Shown here in pieces: positions 30,580 to 39,463 of a DNA stretch of 64,000 nt. Made by a program: the position numbers and the translations under genes. Numbering within the stretch: position 1 is the stretch's first letter; every line of letters starts with the position of its first letter. Below the pieces are notes generated by a model. That model searched no databases and was not told where the DNA came from. It saw only the letters and a program-made list of their open reading frames with translations. This stretch comes from Brevundimonas lutea. Lineage in GTDB: Bacteria; Pseudomonadota; Alphaproteobacteria; Caulobacterales; Caulobacteraceae. The DNA lies in the NCBI RefSeq assembly GCF_003704105.1, contig NZ_QUOQ01000002.1, positions 62,001 to 126,000 on the forward strand. The letters are read 5' to 3'.

Positions 30580-31233
30580 ATGCAAGTCCAAGTCAGCGGC
30601 AAGCACGTGGATGTCGGCGAAGCGTTAGGCTCGCGCATCTCCCAGGAACTGGTCGACGGGGTCGGCAAATATTTCGAAAGGGGCGGTGAGAACGCCGAGG
30701 TCGTGGTGTCGAAAGACGGCCATGGCTTCAAGGTGGACTGCTGGGTGCGACTGGCGTCCGGCCAGACGCTCGTCACCACCGGCCACGGCGGCGACGCCCA
30801 GGCGGCCTTTTCGGAGGCTCTGGACCGTCTTGAAACCCGGGTGCGCCGCTACAAGCGTCGGCTCAAGGATCACCATATCGGTCCCAAGCGCCTTTCACCC
30901 GAAAAGGCCGAGAACGCCGCCCGCGATGTGGCTCGCTCGATCGTGTTGCGAGACCCGGAGTCCGTCGAGGACGATGCGTTCGGGGAGGCCGGCAAGCCCG
31001 ACGAGCCGCCACCTGTGGGCATGGTCATCGCTGAGACCGAGGCGGAGATACGCACCCTCACCGTCGGACGCGCGGTCATGGAACTGGACATGACCGGCTA
31101 TCCGGTCGTGGTGTTCAGAAATGCCGCTCACGGCGAGTTGGCGGTGGTCTACCGCCGCCCCGACGGCAATGTGGGCTGGATCGATCCGGCGCGCATCGGC
31201 GGCGCCAACGCCAATGGGGCCAAGGCGAACTAA
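30580..31233 (+). CDS. hpf: Ribosome hibernation promoting factor, long form
   Basis: 217 residues. The N-terminal S30AE domain (MQVQVSGKHVDVGEALGSRI to about 110) binds the 30S decoding region. A linker and the C-terminal dimerisation domain YPVVVFRNAAHGELAVVYRRPDG make it a long HPF, which joins two 70S ribosomes into 100S particles in stationary phase. It follows rpoN, as is common. A strong terminator ends it. Confidence 0.95.
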   Translation: MQVQVSGKHVDVGEALGSRISQELVDGVGKYFERGGENAEVVVSKDGHGFKVDCWVRLASGQTLVTTGHGGDAQAAFSEALDRLETRVRRYKRRLKDHHIGPKRLSPEKAENAARDVARSIVLRDPESVEDDAFGEAGKPDEPPPVGMVIAETEAEIRTLTVGRAVMELDMTGYPVVVFRNAAHGELAVVYRRPDGNVGWIDPARIGGANANGAKAN

Positions 31234-31247
31234 CCTGTAGACCGACG

Positions 31248-31280
31248 AAGGCCCCGGAACGCGCGTTCCGGGGCCTTTTT
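31248..31280. terminator. Bidirectional terminator after hpf
   Basis: AAGGCCCCGGAACGC (31248-31262) and GCGTTCCGGGGCCTT (31263-31277) are perfectly complementary, followed by TTT on the plus strand and preceded by purines that read as pyrimidines on the minus strand. It serves hpf and probably also the convergent DUF1150 gene ending at 31296. Confidence 0.92.
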
Positions 31281-31295
31281 GATTCAAGGCTTGGT

Positions 31296-31550
31296 TCAGT
31301 GAACCGAGACGGGAGCCAGTTCGTGCGCCACGGCGGCGGCGAAGGCGGTGTCGCGATCGATCATGACGGCCAGACGCTCACCATCGGCGCCATGCACGGC
31401 GTAAAGCGTCTGGTCGGGCTTGATGTCTAAGCCTTCGACCGTCTCAACCGGAACGGCTCCAAGCACCTCGCTGGCGACGATCTCGCGCACATAGACAAGG
31501 TCCGGAGCGCCCAGGCCGCGAAAATCCTTCTTGCTCATCATCGGCGTCAT
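31296..31550 (-). CDS. DUF1150 family protein
   Basis: 84 residues, ATG at 31550 with GGAGG upstream. The family pattern is clear: YVREIVASEVLG, followed by LDIKPDQTLYAVHGADGERLAVMIDRDTAFAAA. DUF1150 genes are commonly linked to Hsp20 in alphaproteobacteria, and here one lies 73 nt after hsp20. The function is unknown; co-expression with a heat-shock chaperone suggests a proteostasis role (inference). Confidence 0.85.
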   Translation of the reverse strand: MTPMMSKKDFRGLGAPDLVYVREIVASEVLGAVPVETVEGLDIKPDQTLYAVHGADGERLAVMIDRDTAFAAAVAHELAPVSVH

Positions 31551-31623
31551 CTGACCGCCTCCTTACTCTGACTGAACGTCCGGCTTCGATGGAAGGTTCG
31601 ACCGCCGTATTGTCGCGGACGCC

Positions 31624-32040
31624 TCAAGCGGCCGTAATTGGGATGCGCTGGACCGACGCCGTGCGTTCCGGCCTGATCAGCGAGACATGCAGCAGGCCGT
31701 GGTCCAGCGCGGCGCCCTCCACCTCCAGACCGTCGGCCAGGACGAAAGCCCGCGTGAATCCTCGCGCGGCAATGCCCCGGTGCAGGAAGGCCTGCGGGTC
31801 CTTGGCCTGATCTTCGCGCTTGCCGACAATGGTCAGCTGACGCCCTTCCAGGGTGATGGTCAGATCGTCGACGGTGAAGCCCGCCACCGCCAGGGTGATG
31901 CGCACCGATCGATCGCCAATCTGCTCGACATTATATGGGGGATAGCCCTCGGCCGCCGCCTTTGCGGCGCGGTCGATCAGGCTGCGGGTGTGGTCGAAGC
32001 CCAGCAGGAAGGGGCTGTCGAGCATCAGGCGTGTCGTCAT
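31624..32040 (-). CDS. Hsp20/alpha-crystallin small heat-shock protein (IbpA-like)
   Basis: 138 residues from the ATG at 32040, preceded by GAGG. The alpha-crystallin domain runs from PPYNVEQIGDRSVRITLAVAG to GLLHVSLIRPE, with the GFTVDDLTITLEGRQLTIVGK strands. The N-terminal arm is MTTRLMLDSPFLLGFDHTRSLI, as in alphaproteobacterial IbpA. It binds unfolding proteins during heat stress. Upstream lie a sigma-32-type promoter and a possible RNA thermometer, listed separately. Confidence 0.95.
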   Translation of the reverse strand: MTTRLMLDSPFLLGFDHTRSLIDRAAKAAAEGYPPYNVEQIGDRSVRITLAVAGFTVDDLTITLEGRQLTIVGKREDQAKDPQAFLHRGIAARGFTRAFVLADGLEVEGAALDHGLLHVSLIRPERTASVQRIPITAA

Positions 32041-32043
32041 GAT

Positions 32044-32063
32044 GGCCCTCACAGGAAGCGACC
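32044..32063 (-). promoter_or_regulatory. Possible ROSE-type RNA thermometer hairpin
   Basis: In the leader RNA, GGUCGCUU pairs with GAGGGCC, closing the Shine-Dalgarno GAGG four nt before the AUG. The pairing contains UCGCU (plus-strand 57-61 of this block), which fits the ROSE consensus UYGCU opposite the ribosome site, with an unpaired G. The loop is CCUGU. ROSE elements control hsp20 genes in alphaproteobacteria. Confidence 0.45.
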
Positions 32064-32109
32064 GGGAACGGTGAGAGCGCCCCGTCATCGGCGACGCCTC
32101 GATGGGTTC

Positions 32110-32138
32110 ATATGGGAGGGGGCGCGGCCCGCGCCAAG
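32110..32138 (-). promoter_or_regulatory. Sigma-32 (RpoH) type promoter of hsp20
   Basis: On the minus strand CTTGGCG (32138-32132), a 15-nt spacer and CCCATAT (32116-32110) match the heat-shock pattern CTTGnnn-N13-16-CCCATnT. It predicts a leader of about 60 nt before the hsp20 ATG. Confidence 0.6.
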
Positions 32139-32155
32139 CCTGTGCGGCAAAAGGA

Positions 32156-32186
32156 AACGGCCGCTCCCTTTAGGGAAGCGGCCGTT
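32156..32186 (-). terminator. Terminator of tRNA-Ala
   Basis: AACGGCCGCTCCC (32156-32168) pairs with GGGAAGCGGCCGTT (32173-32186) with one bulge. Read on the minus strand it starts 1 nt after the tRNA CCA and is followed by TTTCCTTTT. Confidence 0.8.
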
Positions 32187-32187
32187 G

Positions 32188-32263
32188 TGGTGGAGCTAAG
32201 CGGAGTCGAACCGCTGACCTCTTGAATGCCATTCAAGCGCTCTACCAACTGAGCTATAGCCCC
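32188..32263 (-). tRNA. tRNA-Ala (anticodon GGC)
   Basis: 76 nt on the minus strand. The acceptor arm GGGGCTA pairs with TAGCTCC (one G-U), the D arm is GCTCAGTTGGTAGAGC, the anticodon stem-loop CTTGAATGGCATTCAAG gives GGC, and the T arm holds GGTTCGACTCC. CCA is encoded. The G-U pair in the acceptor stem is the alanyl-tRNA synthetase identity element at 3-70. Confidence 0.96.
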
Positions 32264-32397
32264 GGGCTTTTCTCCCGGAGGAGAAGGCCTGGTTCGCGCC
32301 GCCGTCCGACCGTTTCCGGGAGGGGGTGGCGCGAGGCGGCGGAACCTATGTCAGCGGCTTTCGCCGATCAAGCGGGTCCCGCCGCTTTTTTTCACGA

Positions 32398-32856
32398 TCA
32401 TCGATCGTCGTCGTCGCCCTTGCCGCCCTTGACGATCTCGTCGTCGATTCCGTCGTCGTCCTCATCCTCGATGAACGGCACGGAATCGTCGTCATCCGAC
32501 ACATCGTCATCGTCACCGTCGGTGGTGTTCATGCCGGATTCGTCGGCCGACTCGTCGGCATCGTCGTCGTCAGGCGTCAGGATCGGCTCATGGCCTTCCT
32601 GGTCGATTTCCGGAGCGGCGGGCGTGTCGTCCTCGTCCTCGTCGTCCTCGGCCTTCTTGTCCTTGACCTGATCCTCGGCCTCTTCGGCTTCCTCGGGCGC
32701 ATAGCCCTTGCCGCGGCCGCGACGGGCGCGCAGCGCCTCTTCGGGATCGAACTCGGCGTCGCACTTGGGGCAGTGGGCCGGCCGACGGTTCAGATCATAG
32801 AATTTGGCCTGGCAGTTCGGACAGACCTGCTTGGCGCCCAGTTCGGGATTGGCCAC
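32398..32856 (-). CDS. TIGR02300 family protein (zinc ribbon with acidic tail, FYDLN)
   Basis: 152 residues from a GTG at 32856. The N-terminus is a four-cysteine zinc ribbon: [21 protein letters not shown]; the FYDLN block identifies the TIGR02300 family. From about residue 65 the protein is extremely rich in Asp and Glu (runs of D at 110-150). The tail resembles those of nucleic-acid mimics or ribosome-associated factors, but the function is unknown. It diverges from aroA with an 80-nt gap. Confidence 0.85.
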   Translation of the reverse strand: MANPELGAKQVCPNCQAKFYDLNRRPAHCPKCDAEFDPEEALRARRGRGKGYAPEEAEEAEDQVKDKKAEDDEDEDDTPAAPEIDQEGHEPILTPDDDDADESADESGMNTTDGDDDDVSDDDDSVPFIEDEDDDGIDDEIVKGGKGDDDDR

Positions 32857-32936
32857 GGCGGTACCTAAATGGAAGGTGGGGATCGGGGGCGGCTCCCTTG
32901 CCACCATGCCGGGCCGCTGTCAAAGCCCCGGGCCTG

Positions 32937-34280
32937 ATGAACGCCGAGCTTTCCGAAACATCCAATATCCTGAAAGCACATCCGGCCTCCGCTTTGGGCG
33001 GTCGGGTGCGCGCGCCGGGCGACAAGTCGATGTCGCACCGTGCCCTGATCCTTGGCGCCATGGCGACCGGCGTCACCGAGATCGAAGGCCTGCTTGAGGG
33101 CGACGACATCCTCGCCACGGCGCGCGCGGTCGCGGCCTTCGGCGCCGGGGTCAAGCGGCTGGGATCAAGCCACTGGCGGATCACTGGGCTGGGAGAGTTC
33201 CGCACGCCCGACGAGGTCATCGACTGCGGCAACGCCGGCACAGGCGTGCGGCTGCTTATGGGGGCGGCGGCCGGCTTCGATCTTCAGGCCGTGTTCGACG
33301 GCGACGTCTCGTTGCGGAAGCGGCCGATGACGCGGGTCACCAGGCCGCTCACGGCCATGGGCGCGCGGTTCGATTGGCTGCAACGGGAGGGCCGGCTGCC
33401 GGTGCGCCTGACCGGCGGCGGGCTCAGCGGCGCGACCTATCGGCAGACGGTGGCCTCGGCCCAGGTCAAGTCGGCCCTGCTGCTGGCGGGTCTGAACGCC
33501 ACAGGGAAGACGATCGTCGAGGAACCCGAGCGGAGCCGAGACCACACGGAACGCATGCTGCGGGCCTTCGGCGCCGAGGTCGGGATCGAGCCGATGGCCG
33601 ACGGATGGCGCATCATTCTCGTGGGGGGCCAAAAACTTAGCGGCGCGACCGTGGCGGTTCCGGGCGACCCGTCCTCAGCCGCCTTCCCCCTGGCGGCCGG
33701 CTTGATCGTTCCGGGCTCGGAGGTGACGGTCGAGGGGGTGATGCTGAACCCGCTGCGCACCGGCCTGTTCGAGACCTGGCGCGAGATGGGGGCCGACCTG
33801 ACGATCTCGAACCGGCGCCATGCGGGAGGCGAAGAGGTCGGCGACGTCACGGCCCGACACTCCGCGCTCCGGGGTGTCGTCGTGCCCGAAGACCGCGCCG
33901 CCTCGATGATCGATGAGTATCCCATTCTGGCCGCCACCGCCGCCTTCGCCCAGGGCCGCACCGTGATGCGCGGCATCGGCGAGATGCGGGTCAAGGAGAG
34001 CGATCGCATCGCCCTTATGGCCCGGGGGCTTGCGGCGTGTGGTGTGGCGGTCGAGGAGGAGCCGGACGGCCTGATCGTCACCGGAGGCCCCGTGCGGGGC
34101 GGCGCCGTGATCGATACCGCCCACGATCACCGCATCGCCATGAGCCATCTGATACTCGGCCTGGCGGCGTCGGAACCGGTCAGTGTTCGCGATCCAGAGA
34201 TGATCGCCACCAGTTTTCCGGGGTTTGTGGACCTTATGCGTACGCTGGGCGCTGAGGTCGAAGGAGAAGATCGCGCATGA
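32937..34280 (+). CDS. aroA: 3-phosphoshikimate 1-carboxyvinyltransferase (EPSP synthase)
   Basis: 447 residues from ATG 32937. The phosphate and substrate-binding motif is [12 protein letters not shown] with Lys30, then [12 protein letters not shown], and later [18 protein letters not shown] and RVKESDR-type [10 protein letters not shown]. It makes EPSP from shikimate-3-phosphate and PEP in aromatic amino-acid synthesis. It overlaps cmk by 4 nt (ATGA) and together with rpsA forms the widely conserved aroA-cmk-rpsA group. Confidence 0.97.
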   Translation: MNAELSETSNILKAHPASALGGRVRAPGDKSMSHRALILGAMATGVTEIEGLLEGDDILATARAVAAFGAGVKRLGSSHWRITGLGEFRTPDEVIDCGNAGTGVRLLMGAAAGFDLQAVFDGDVSLRKRPMTRVTRPLTAMGARFDWLQREGRLPVRLTGGGLSGATYRQTVASAQVKSALLLAGLNATGKTIVEEPERSRDHTERMLRAFGAEVGIEPMADGWRIILVGGQKLSGATVAVPGDPSSAAFPLAAGLIVPGSEVTVEGVMLNPLRTGLFETWREMGADLTISNRRHAGGEEVGDVTARHSALRGVVVPEDRAASMIDEYPILAATAAFAQGRTVMRGIGEMRVKESDRIALMARGLAACGVAVEEEPDGLIVTGGPVRGGAVIDTAHDHRIAMSHLILGLAASEPVSVRDPEMIATSFPGFVDLMRTLGAEVEGEDRA

Positions 34281-34921
34281 GTTTCGTCATCGCCGTCGAC
34301 GGCCCGGCCGCCTCGGGCAAGGGAACCATCGCCGCTCGGCTGGCGGCCCACTACAGCCTACCGCACCTGGACACAGGCCTGCTGTACCGCGCCGTGGGTC
34401 TGGCCGTGCTGGACGCGGGCGGGTCTCTGGACGACGGGACGGAGGCGGCGCGGCGGGCCCAAGGGCTGAACGTCTCAGAGATCGCCCGCGACCCCCGCCT
34501 GATTGATCGAGGCGCGGGCGAAGCCGCCAGTCGGGTGGCCGGACACCCGGAGGTCCGGGCCGCGCTGTTGATGCTCCAGCAGAACTTCGCGCGCCAGCCG
34601 GGCGGTGCGGTTCTGGACGGACGCGACATCGGCACGGTGATCGCGCCGGACGCCGTCGCCAAGCTCTATGTCACCGCCGCGCCGGAGGTTCGCGCGCGCC
34701 GCCGCTGGACCCAACTCACCGGGCGCGGCGAGGTCATCGCCTTCGAGGAGATGCTGGCTGACATCATGCGCCGAGACGAGCGTGACGCCGGCCGGGGCGC
34801 GGCCCCGATGGTGCAGGCCGAGGATGCGGTCTTGCTGGACACGACCGATCTGGGTATAGACGCCGCCTTCGATGCGGCCCGCCGTATCGTCGAGACGAAG
34901 CGCGTCCGTCATGTCCTCTGA
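34277..34921 (+). CDS. cmk: Cytidylate kinase
   Basis: 214 residues. The nucleotide P-loop is [17 protein letters not shown], with the CMP-binding [10 protein letters not shown] and DGRDIGTVI motifs, and the LID region RARRRW. It phosphorylates CMP and dCMP. The start overlaps the aroA stop; rpsA follows after 151 nt. Confidence 0.96.
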   Translation: MSFVIAVDGPAASGKGTIAARLAAHYSLPHLDTGLLYRAVGLAVLDAGGSLDDGTEAARRAQGLNVSEIARDPRLIDRGAGEAASRVAGHPEVRAALLMLQQNFARQPGGAVLDGRDIGTVIAPDAVAKLYVTAAPEVRARRRWTQLTGRGEVIAFEEMLADIMRRDERDAGRGAAPMVQAEDAVLLDTTDLGIDAAFDAARRIVETKRVRHVL

Positions 34922-35072
34922 GGCCTCCGGATAATCCAACGCTCCGTTCTCGCCAGCCGCGGGCGCCTGGGATCAACGATCTCCGCGTCACCGCCGAGCC
35001 TGACTTTTCCCGACATCTTAACCGCGCGCGGACTCCATTTCGCACGCCCGAACCCAAAGACCCCCATTCCTC

Positions 35073-36779
35073 ATGACTGACACCCTCACTCCCTCGCGCG
35101 ACGATTTCGCCGCCCTGCTCGACGAACAGCTCCAGGGCCGCGACCTCGGCGAAGGCCAGGTCGTCCACGGCCGCGTCGTCGGCATCGAAAAAGACATCGT
35201 CATCATCGACGTCGGCCTGAAGACCGAAGGCCGCATCTCGATGCGCGAGTTCGGCCAGGGCGACGACGGCGCCCTGCCCAAGGTCGGCGACAACGTCGAA
35301 GTCTATCTGGAGCGCGTCGAGAACGCGCTGGGCGAAGCGGTCATCAGCCGCGACAAGGCCCGCCGCGAGGAAGCCTGGACCCGCCTGGAAGGCGTTTTCG
35401 AGAAGGGTGAGCCGGTCAACGGCGCCATCGTCGGTCGCGTCAAGGGCGGCTTCACCGTCGACCTGGGCGGCGCCTCGGCCTTCCTGCCGGGGTCGCAGGT
35501 CGACATCCGTCCGGTCCGCGACGTCGGCCCGCTGATGGGCAAGGAACAGCCCTTCGCCATCCTCAAGATGGACCGTCCGCGCGGCAACATCGTCGTGTCG
35601 CGTCGCGCCATCCTGGAAGAGGCCCGCGCCGAGCAGCGCACCGAGCTCGTCGGCCAGCTGGCCGAGGGTGAAGTCCGCGACGGCGTGGTCAAGAACATCA
35701 CCGACTACGGCGCCTTCGTGGACCTGGGCGGCATCGACGGCCTGCTTCACGTCACCGACATGAGCTGGAAGCGGGTCTCGCATCCGTCTCAGGTCCTGGC
35801 CGTGGGCGATACGGTCAAGGTCCAGATCATCAAGATCAACCCGGACACCCAGCGTATCTCGCTGGGCATGAAGCAGCTGCAGGCCGATCCGTGGGATGGC
35901 GTCGAGGCCAAGTACCCGGTCGGCGCCAAGTACACCGGCCGCGTCACCAACATCACCGACTACGGCGCCTTCGTGGAGCTGGAAGCCGGGGTCGAGGGCC
36001 TGGTCCACGTCTCGGAAATGTCCTGGACCAAGAAGAACGTCCATCCGGGCAAGATCGTCTCCACCTCTCAGGAAGTGGACGTGGTCGTGCTGGACGTCGA
36101 TTCGTCCAAGCGCCGCATCTCGCTGGGCCTGAAGCAGGCTCAGGACAATCCGTGGGATGCCTTCGTGGCCAACAACCCGATCGGCTCGACGGTCGAGGGC
36201 GAAGTCAAGAACGCCACCGAGTTCGGCCTCTTCATCGGCCTGGACAACGACATCGACGGCATGGTGCACCTGTCGGACCTCGATTGGTCCGTCTCGGGCG
36301 AAGAAGCCATCCAGCGCTATCGCAAGGGCGAAACCGTCAAGGCCAAGGTGCTGGACGTCGACGTCGAGAAGGAGCGCGTCTCTCTGGGCATCAAGCAGCT
36401 GGCCGGCGATCCGGTCGGCGAGGGCGACACCTACAAGCGCGGCCAGCAGATCACCGTCACCGTCTCCTCGATCGAGACCGGCGGCATCGAGGTCAAGTTC
36501 GGCGAGGACGACGCGCCGGTCACGGCCTTTGTGCGCAAGTCGGACCTGTCGCGCGATCGCAACGAGCAGCGCCCCGAGCGTTTCTCGGTCGGCGACCGCG
36601 TCGACGCCATGATCACCTCGGTCGACAAGGCCTCGCGCCGCGTCTCCGTCTCGATCAAGGCGCTCGAGATGAAGGACGAGCAGGAAGCCATCGAGCAGTT
36701 CGGTTCGTCGGACTCCGGCGCTTCGCTGGGTGACATCCTGGGCGCGGCCCTGCGCGAAAAGGCGGGCGGCAAGGAGTAA
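35073..36779 (+). CDS. rpsA: 30S ribosomal protein S1
   Basis: 568 residues, about the usual length. Six S1 RNA-binding repeats follow each other; repeats three and four are the most alike (VVKNITDYGAFVDLGGIDGLLHVTDMSW and VTNITDYGAFVELEAGVEGLVHVSEMSW). S1 unwinds and delivers mRNA to the 30S subunit. The 151-nt gap before it may hold its own promoter and autoregulatory leader, though I could not assign one; the sequence CATCTTAACCGCG and a GACTC site lie there. A terminator follows. Confidence 0.97.
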   Translation: MTDTLTPSRDDFAALLDEQLQGRDLGEGQVVHGRVVGIEKDIVIIDVGLKTEGRISMREFGQGDDGALPKVGDNVEVYLERVENALGEAVISRDKARREEAWTRLEGVFEKGEPVNGAIVGRVKGGFTVDLGGASAFLPGSQVDIRPVRDVGPLMGKEQPFAILKMDRPRGNIVVSRRAILEEARAEQRTELVGQLAEGEVRDGVVKNITDYGAFVDLGGIDGLLHVTDMSWKRVSHPSQVLAVGDTVKVQIIKINPDTQRISLGMKQLQADPWDGVEAKYPVGAKYTGRVTNITDYGAFVELEAGVEGLVHVSEMSWTKKNVHPGKIVSTSQEVDVVVLDVDSSKRRISLGLKQAQDNPWDAFVANNPIGSTVEGEVKNATEFGLFIGLDNDIDGMVHLSDLDWSVSGEEAIQRYRKGETVKAKVLDVDVEKERVSLGIKQLAGDPVGEGDTYKRGQQITVTVSSIETGGIEVKFGEDDAPVTAFVRKSDLSRDRNEQRPERFSVGDRVDAMITSVDKASRRVSVSIKALEMKDEQEAIEQFGSSDSGASLGDILGAALREKAGGKE

Positions 36780-36810
36780 TTCTGGCCCCAAAGCCTCGAT
36801 AATCGTGGTG

Positions 36811-36843
36811 AAAGCCCCGGCCGTTTCGCGGTCGGGGCTTTTT
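36811..36843 (+). terminator. Rho-independent terminator after rpsA
   Basis: AAAGCCCCG (36811-36819) pairs with CGGGGCTTT (36833-36841) with further pairing inside (GCCG/CGGT), followed by TTTTT. It is 31 nt downstream of the rpsA stop. Confidence 0.9.
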
Positions 36844-36913
36844 CGCGGGCGAAAGCCGGGCTAGGGTTCCCGTGTCAGCCAGCCGACGGAGCGAAGGGGG
36901 CGCCGCGTCCGCA

Positions 36914-37204
36914 ATGATCAAATCCGAACTGATCGACACCCTTGCCGACGAGAACGCGCATCTGACGCGAGCCGAAGTCGAGCGGGTGGTCAATCTGGTC
37001 CTCGACGGCATGACCACGTCTTTGACCCAGGGCGGACGGGTCGAGCTTCGCGGCTTCGGCGCCTTTTCGGTGCGGCATCGTCCCGCGCGCGCCGGTCGCA
37101 ATCCGCGCACGGGCGAAAGCGTCCAGGTGCCGGCCAAATCCGTCCCCTTCTTCAAGAGCGGCAAGGAGCTGCGCGAGCGGCTGAACGCCTCGGGTGACGA
37201 GTAA
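36914..37204 (+). CDS. ihfB: Integration host factor subunit beta
   Basis: 96 residues from the ATG at 36914; the in-frame start at 36872 would add an unconserved leader. HU/IHF signature [22 protein letters not shown] is clear, and it starts [11 protein letters not shown] like IhfB. It bends DNA with IhfA, which is not in this window. It follows rpsA as in many proteobacteria. Confidence 0.95.
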   Translation: MIKSELIDTLADENAHLTRAEVERVVNLVLDGMTTSLTQGGRVELRGFGAFSVRHRPARAGRNPRTGESVQVPAKSVPFFKSGKELRERLNASGDE

Positions 37205-37210
37205 CTCCCG

Positions 37211-37687
37211 ATGTCGGCGACGTGGCGCATCGACGCTGCGGATTTCGCCGATCCGAAGCTGATCGCCCTGATTGACCACCATCTGGCGGAGATGCTGGGC
37301 TTCTCTCCCATCGGATGCGCGCATGCGCTGGACGCCTCGGACCTGCGCGCGCCGGATGTCGACCTGTTCACGGTGTCCGAGGGCGAGGCTTTGCTGGGCA
37401 TCGGTGCGCTCCGACGGATCGATGACGGCGAGTTCGAGATCAAATCCATGCGCACCCATCCCGACCATCTGGGGCGCGGCGTCGGGCGACATCTGCTGGA
37501 GCACCTCATTACGGAGGCGGCGCGGCGCGGCGCGAGACGTATCAGCCTGGAGACCGGGACCGGCCCGGTGTTCCAGGCGGCGCTGCATCTGTATCGCCGG
37601 CGCGGTTTCGAACCCGGCCCCGCCTTCGCCCATTACGCCCCGACCGGTTTCAACCAGTTCTTTCACCTTCCGCTCATCCCCGCCTAG
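37211..37687 (+). CDS. GNAT-family N-acetyltransferase
   Basis: 158 residues. The acetyl-CoA loop is HPDHLGRGVGRHLLEHLI (motif A, R/Q-x-x-G-x-G), followed by LETGTGPVFQAALHLYRRRGF (motif B and C). The resemblance is to the PA4866-like or YsnE-type small acetyltransferases. The substrate is unknown. It starts 6 nt after ihfB and ends 9 nt before mscL, so all three may share a transcript. Confidence 0.88.
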   Translation: MSATWRIDAADFADPKLIALIDHHLAEMLGFSPIGCAHALDASDLRAPDVDLFTVSEGEALLGIGALRRIDDGEFEIKSMRTHPDHLGRGVGRHLLEHLITEAARRGARRISLETGTGPVFQAALHLYRRRGFEPGPAFAHYAPTGFNQFFHLPLIPA

Positions 37688-37696
37688 GAGGCCGCC

Positions 37697-38122
37697 ATGG
37701 GTCTGTTGTCCGAGTTCAAGGAGTTCGCCGCACGCGGCAATGTCGTCGACCTCGCGGTCGGGGTCATTATCGGCGCCGCCTTCGGCAAGATCGTCACAAG
37801 CCTGGTCGATCAGGTGGTCATGCCGCCCATCGGCCTGTTGCTGGGCCGCGTCGACTTTTCGGAGCTGAAGTGGGTGCTGGTCCCCGAAGATCCCGCAACC
37901 GAGGCCATTGAGGAGGTGGCCATCCAGTACGGCGCCTTCGTCAACACCCTGATCCAGTTCCTGATCGTGGCCTTCGTAGTCTTTCTGGTGGTCAAGGCGA
38001 TCAACAATCTGCGCCGGCAGCAGGCCGCAGAGCCGGTGCCCGCGACGCCGCCGGCCCCCACCCCGACCGAGGCCTTGCTGGCCGAGATCAGGGACGAGCT
38101 GAAGGCCCGGCCCCGCTCCTGA
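37697..38122 (+). CDS. mscL: Large-conductance mechanosensitive channel MscL
   Basis: 141 residues. It starts [33 protein letters not shown], the conserved amphipathic N-terminus and pore helix, and has a second helix [20 protein letters not shown] ending in the conserved cytoplasmic cluster. The pentamer opens on membrane tension to release solutes in osmotic downshock. GGAGG stands 5 nt upstream of the start. Confidence 0.96.
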   Translation: MGLLSEFKEFAARGNVVDLAVGVIIGAAFGKIVTSLVDQVVMPPIGLLLGRVDFSELKWVLVPEDPATEAIEEVAIQYGAFVNTLIQFLIVAFVVFLVVKAINNLRRQQAAEPVPATPPAPTPTEALLAEIRDELKARPRS

Positions 38123-38128
38123 TTGTCC

Positions 38129-39400
38129 TCAGTGCAAGGGGTTCGCCGCCGGCGGCGGGCCCTCGGCGCCCTTGGGGCTGGACAGCAGGATGCCCGCGCC
38201 CGCTAAGGCGGAAAGCAGCGACCCCATCAGGACGCCGATCTTCACCGAATCCTCGAGGTGAGGCGCGCCGGGGAATGCCAGCAGGCCGATGAACAGGCTC
38301 ATGGTGAAGCCGATGCCGCAGAGCAGGGCCACGCCGTAAAGCTGACGCCAGTTGGCGTGGGTCGGCATCTCGGCCCATTTCAGCTTCACGGTCACCCAGC
38401 AGGCCGCCATCACCCCAACCTGTTTGCCGATGAACAGGCCCAGCGCGATGGCCAGAGGGACGGGTTCCAGAAGGACGGCCGGCGTCAGTCCCGCCAGGGA
38501 AACCCCGGCGTTGGCGAAGCCGAAGATCGGCACGATCAGGAAGGCCACCCACGGCGACAGGCCGTGCTCCAGGATATGCAGCGGCGATTCCTTGTCGTCG
38601 GGCGCCGCCGGGCTGCGGGTGATCGGGATGGTCAGGGCCAGGGCGACGCCGGCCAGGGTGGCGTGAACCCCCGAGCGATAGACGAACACCCACAGTACGA
38701 CGCCCAGCAGCAGATAGGGCCACAGCGCCTTCACCCCGAAGCGGTTCAGCATCAGCAAGGCCAGGATCACCCCGCCCGCGCCCGCCAGCATGAGGACGGA
38801 CAGGTCGGCGGTGTAGAAGACGGCGATGATGATCACCGCGATCAGGTCGTCGATGATGGCCAGGGCGGTCAGCAGGATCTTCAGCGAAATCGGCACGCGC
38901 GAGCCCAGCAGCGCCAGCACCCCGAGGGCGAAGGCGATGTCGGTGGCCATCGGCACGGCCCAGCCGTGGCGCGTGACGGGATCGCCGCCGGCGATGGCCA
39001 GATAGATCAGGGCGGGCACGACGACCCCGCCCAGGGCCGCCATGCCGGGCAGAATTCGACGGGACCATGACGACAGTTCGCCGTCGGTCACCTCGCGCTT
39101 GATCTCCAGGCCGACCAGCAGGAAGAACACCGCCATCAGGGCGTCGTTGATCCAGTGCAGCAGATTCAATGGGCCGATGTAGCGGGTCAGCGCGGTCGCA
39201 TAGGCCTCGCCCAGCGGCGAATTGGCCACGATCAAGGCCAGCGCCGCGGCCCCCATCAGCACCATGCCGGCCGAGGCCTGGTTGCTGAGGAAGTGGCGAA
39301 GCGCCGAAGTGAGGCGCGCGCGGCGGTCGCGCCGGCGGGCGCGTTTGTCGGTGATCTCCTGCATGGGGATGTCATAGCCAAGCTCAGGGCCCTGGGTCAC
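38129..39400 (-). CDS. nhaA: Na+/H+ antiporter NhaA
   Basis: 423 residues. The transport-site region [16 protein letters not shown] contains the two conserved aspartates, and the unwound-helix segments [17 protein letters not shown] and [15 protein letters not shown] are present. It exchanges 2 H+ for Na+ and controls pH and sodium. The GTG at 39400 is taken; an ATG at 39364 is a close alternative. It converges on mscL. Confidence 0.95.
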   Translation of the reverse strand: MTQGPELGYDIPMQEITDKRARRRDRRARLTSALRHFLSNQASAGMVLMGAAALALIVANSPLGEAYATALTRYIGPLNLLHWINDALMAVFFLLVGLEIKREVTDGELSSWSRRILPGMAALGGVVVPALIYLAIAGGDPVTRHGWAVPMATDIAFALGVLALLGSRVPISLKILLTALAIIDDLIAVIIIAVFYTADLSVLMLAGAGGVILALLMLNRFGVKALWPYLLLGVVLWVFVYRSGVHATLAGVALALTIPITRSPAAPDDKESPLHILEHGLSPWVAFLIVPIFGFANAGVSLAGLTPAVLLEPVPLAIALGLFIGKQVGVMAACWVTVKLKWAEMPTHANWRQLYGVALLCGIGFTMSLFIGLLAFPGAPHLEDSVKIGVLMGSLLSALAGAGILLSSPKGAEGPPPAANPLH

Positions 39401-39463
39401 CCCCGAGAGCGTCGTTTTTCGCCACGGAGCCTGCTAGCGTGATCACGTATCAGGGAGCCCCGC

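Noticed and set aside
30545..30582. Leaderless promoter TTGACA ... TTCTAT for hpf
   Set aside because: The spacer of 19-20 nt is too long and the sigma-54 pattern GG-N10-GC is not present.
34764..36791. 675-codon open frame opposite rpsA
   Set aside because: Mirror frame of rpsA codon bias; no domain or signal, and rpsA is certain.
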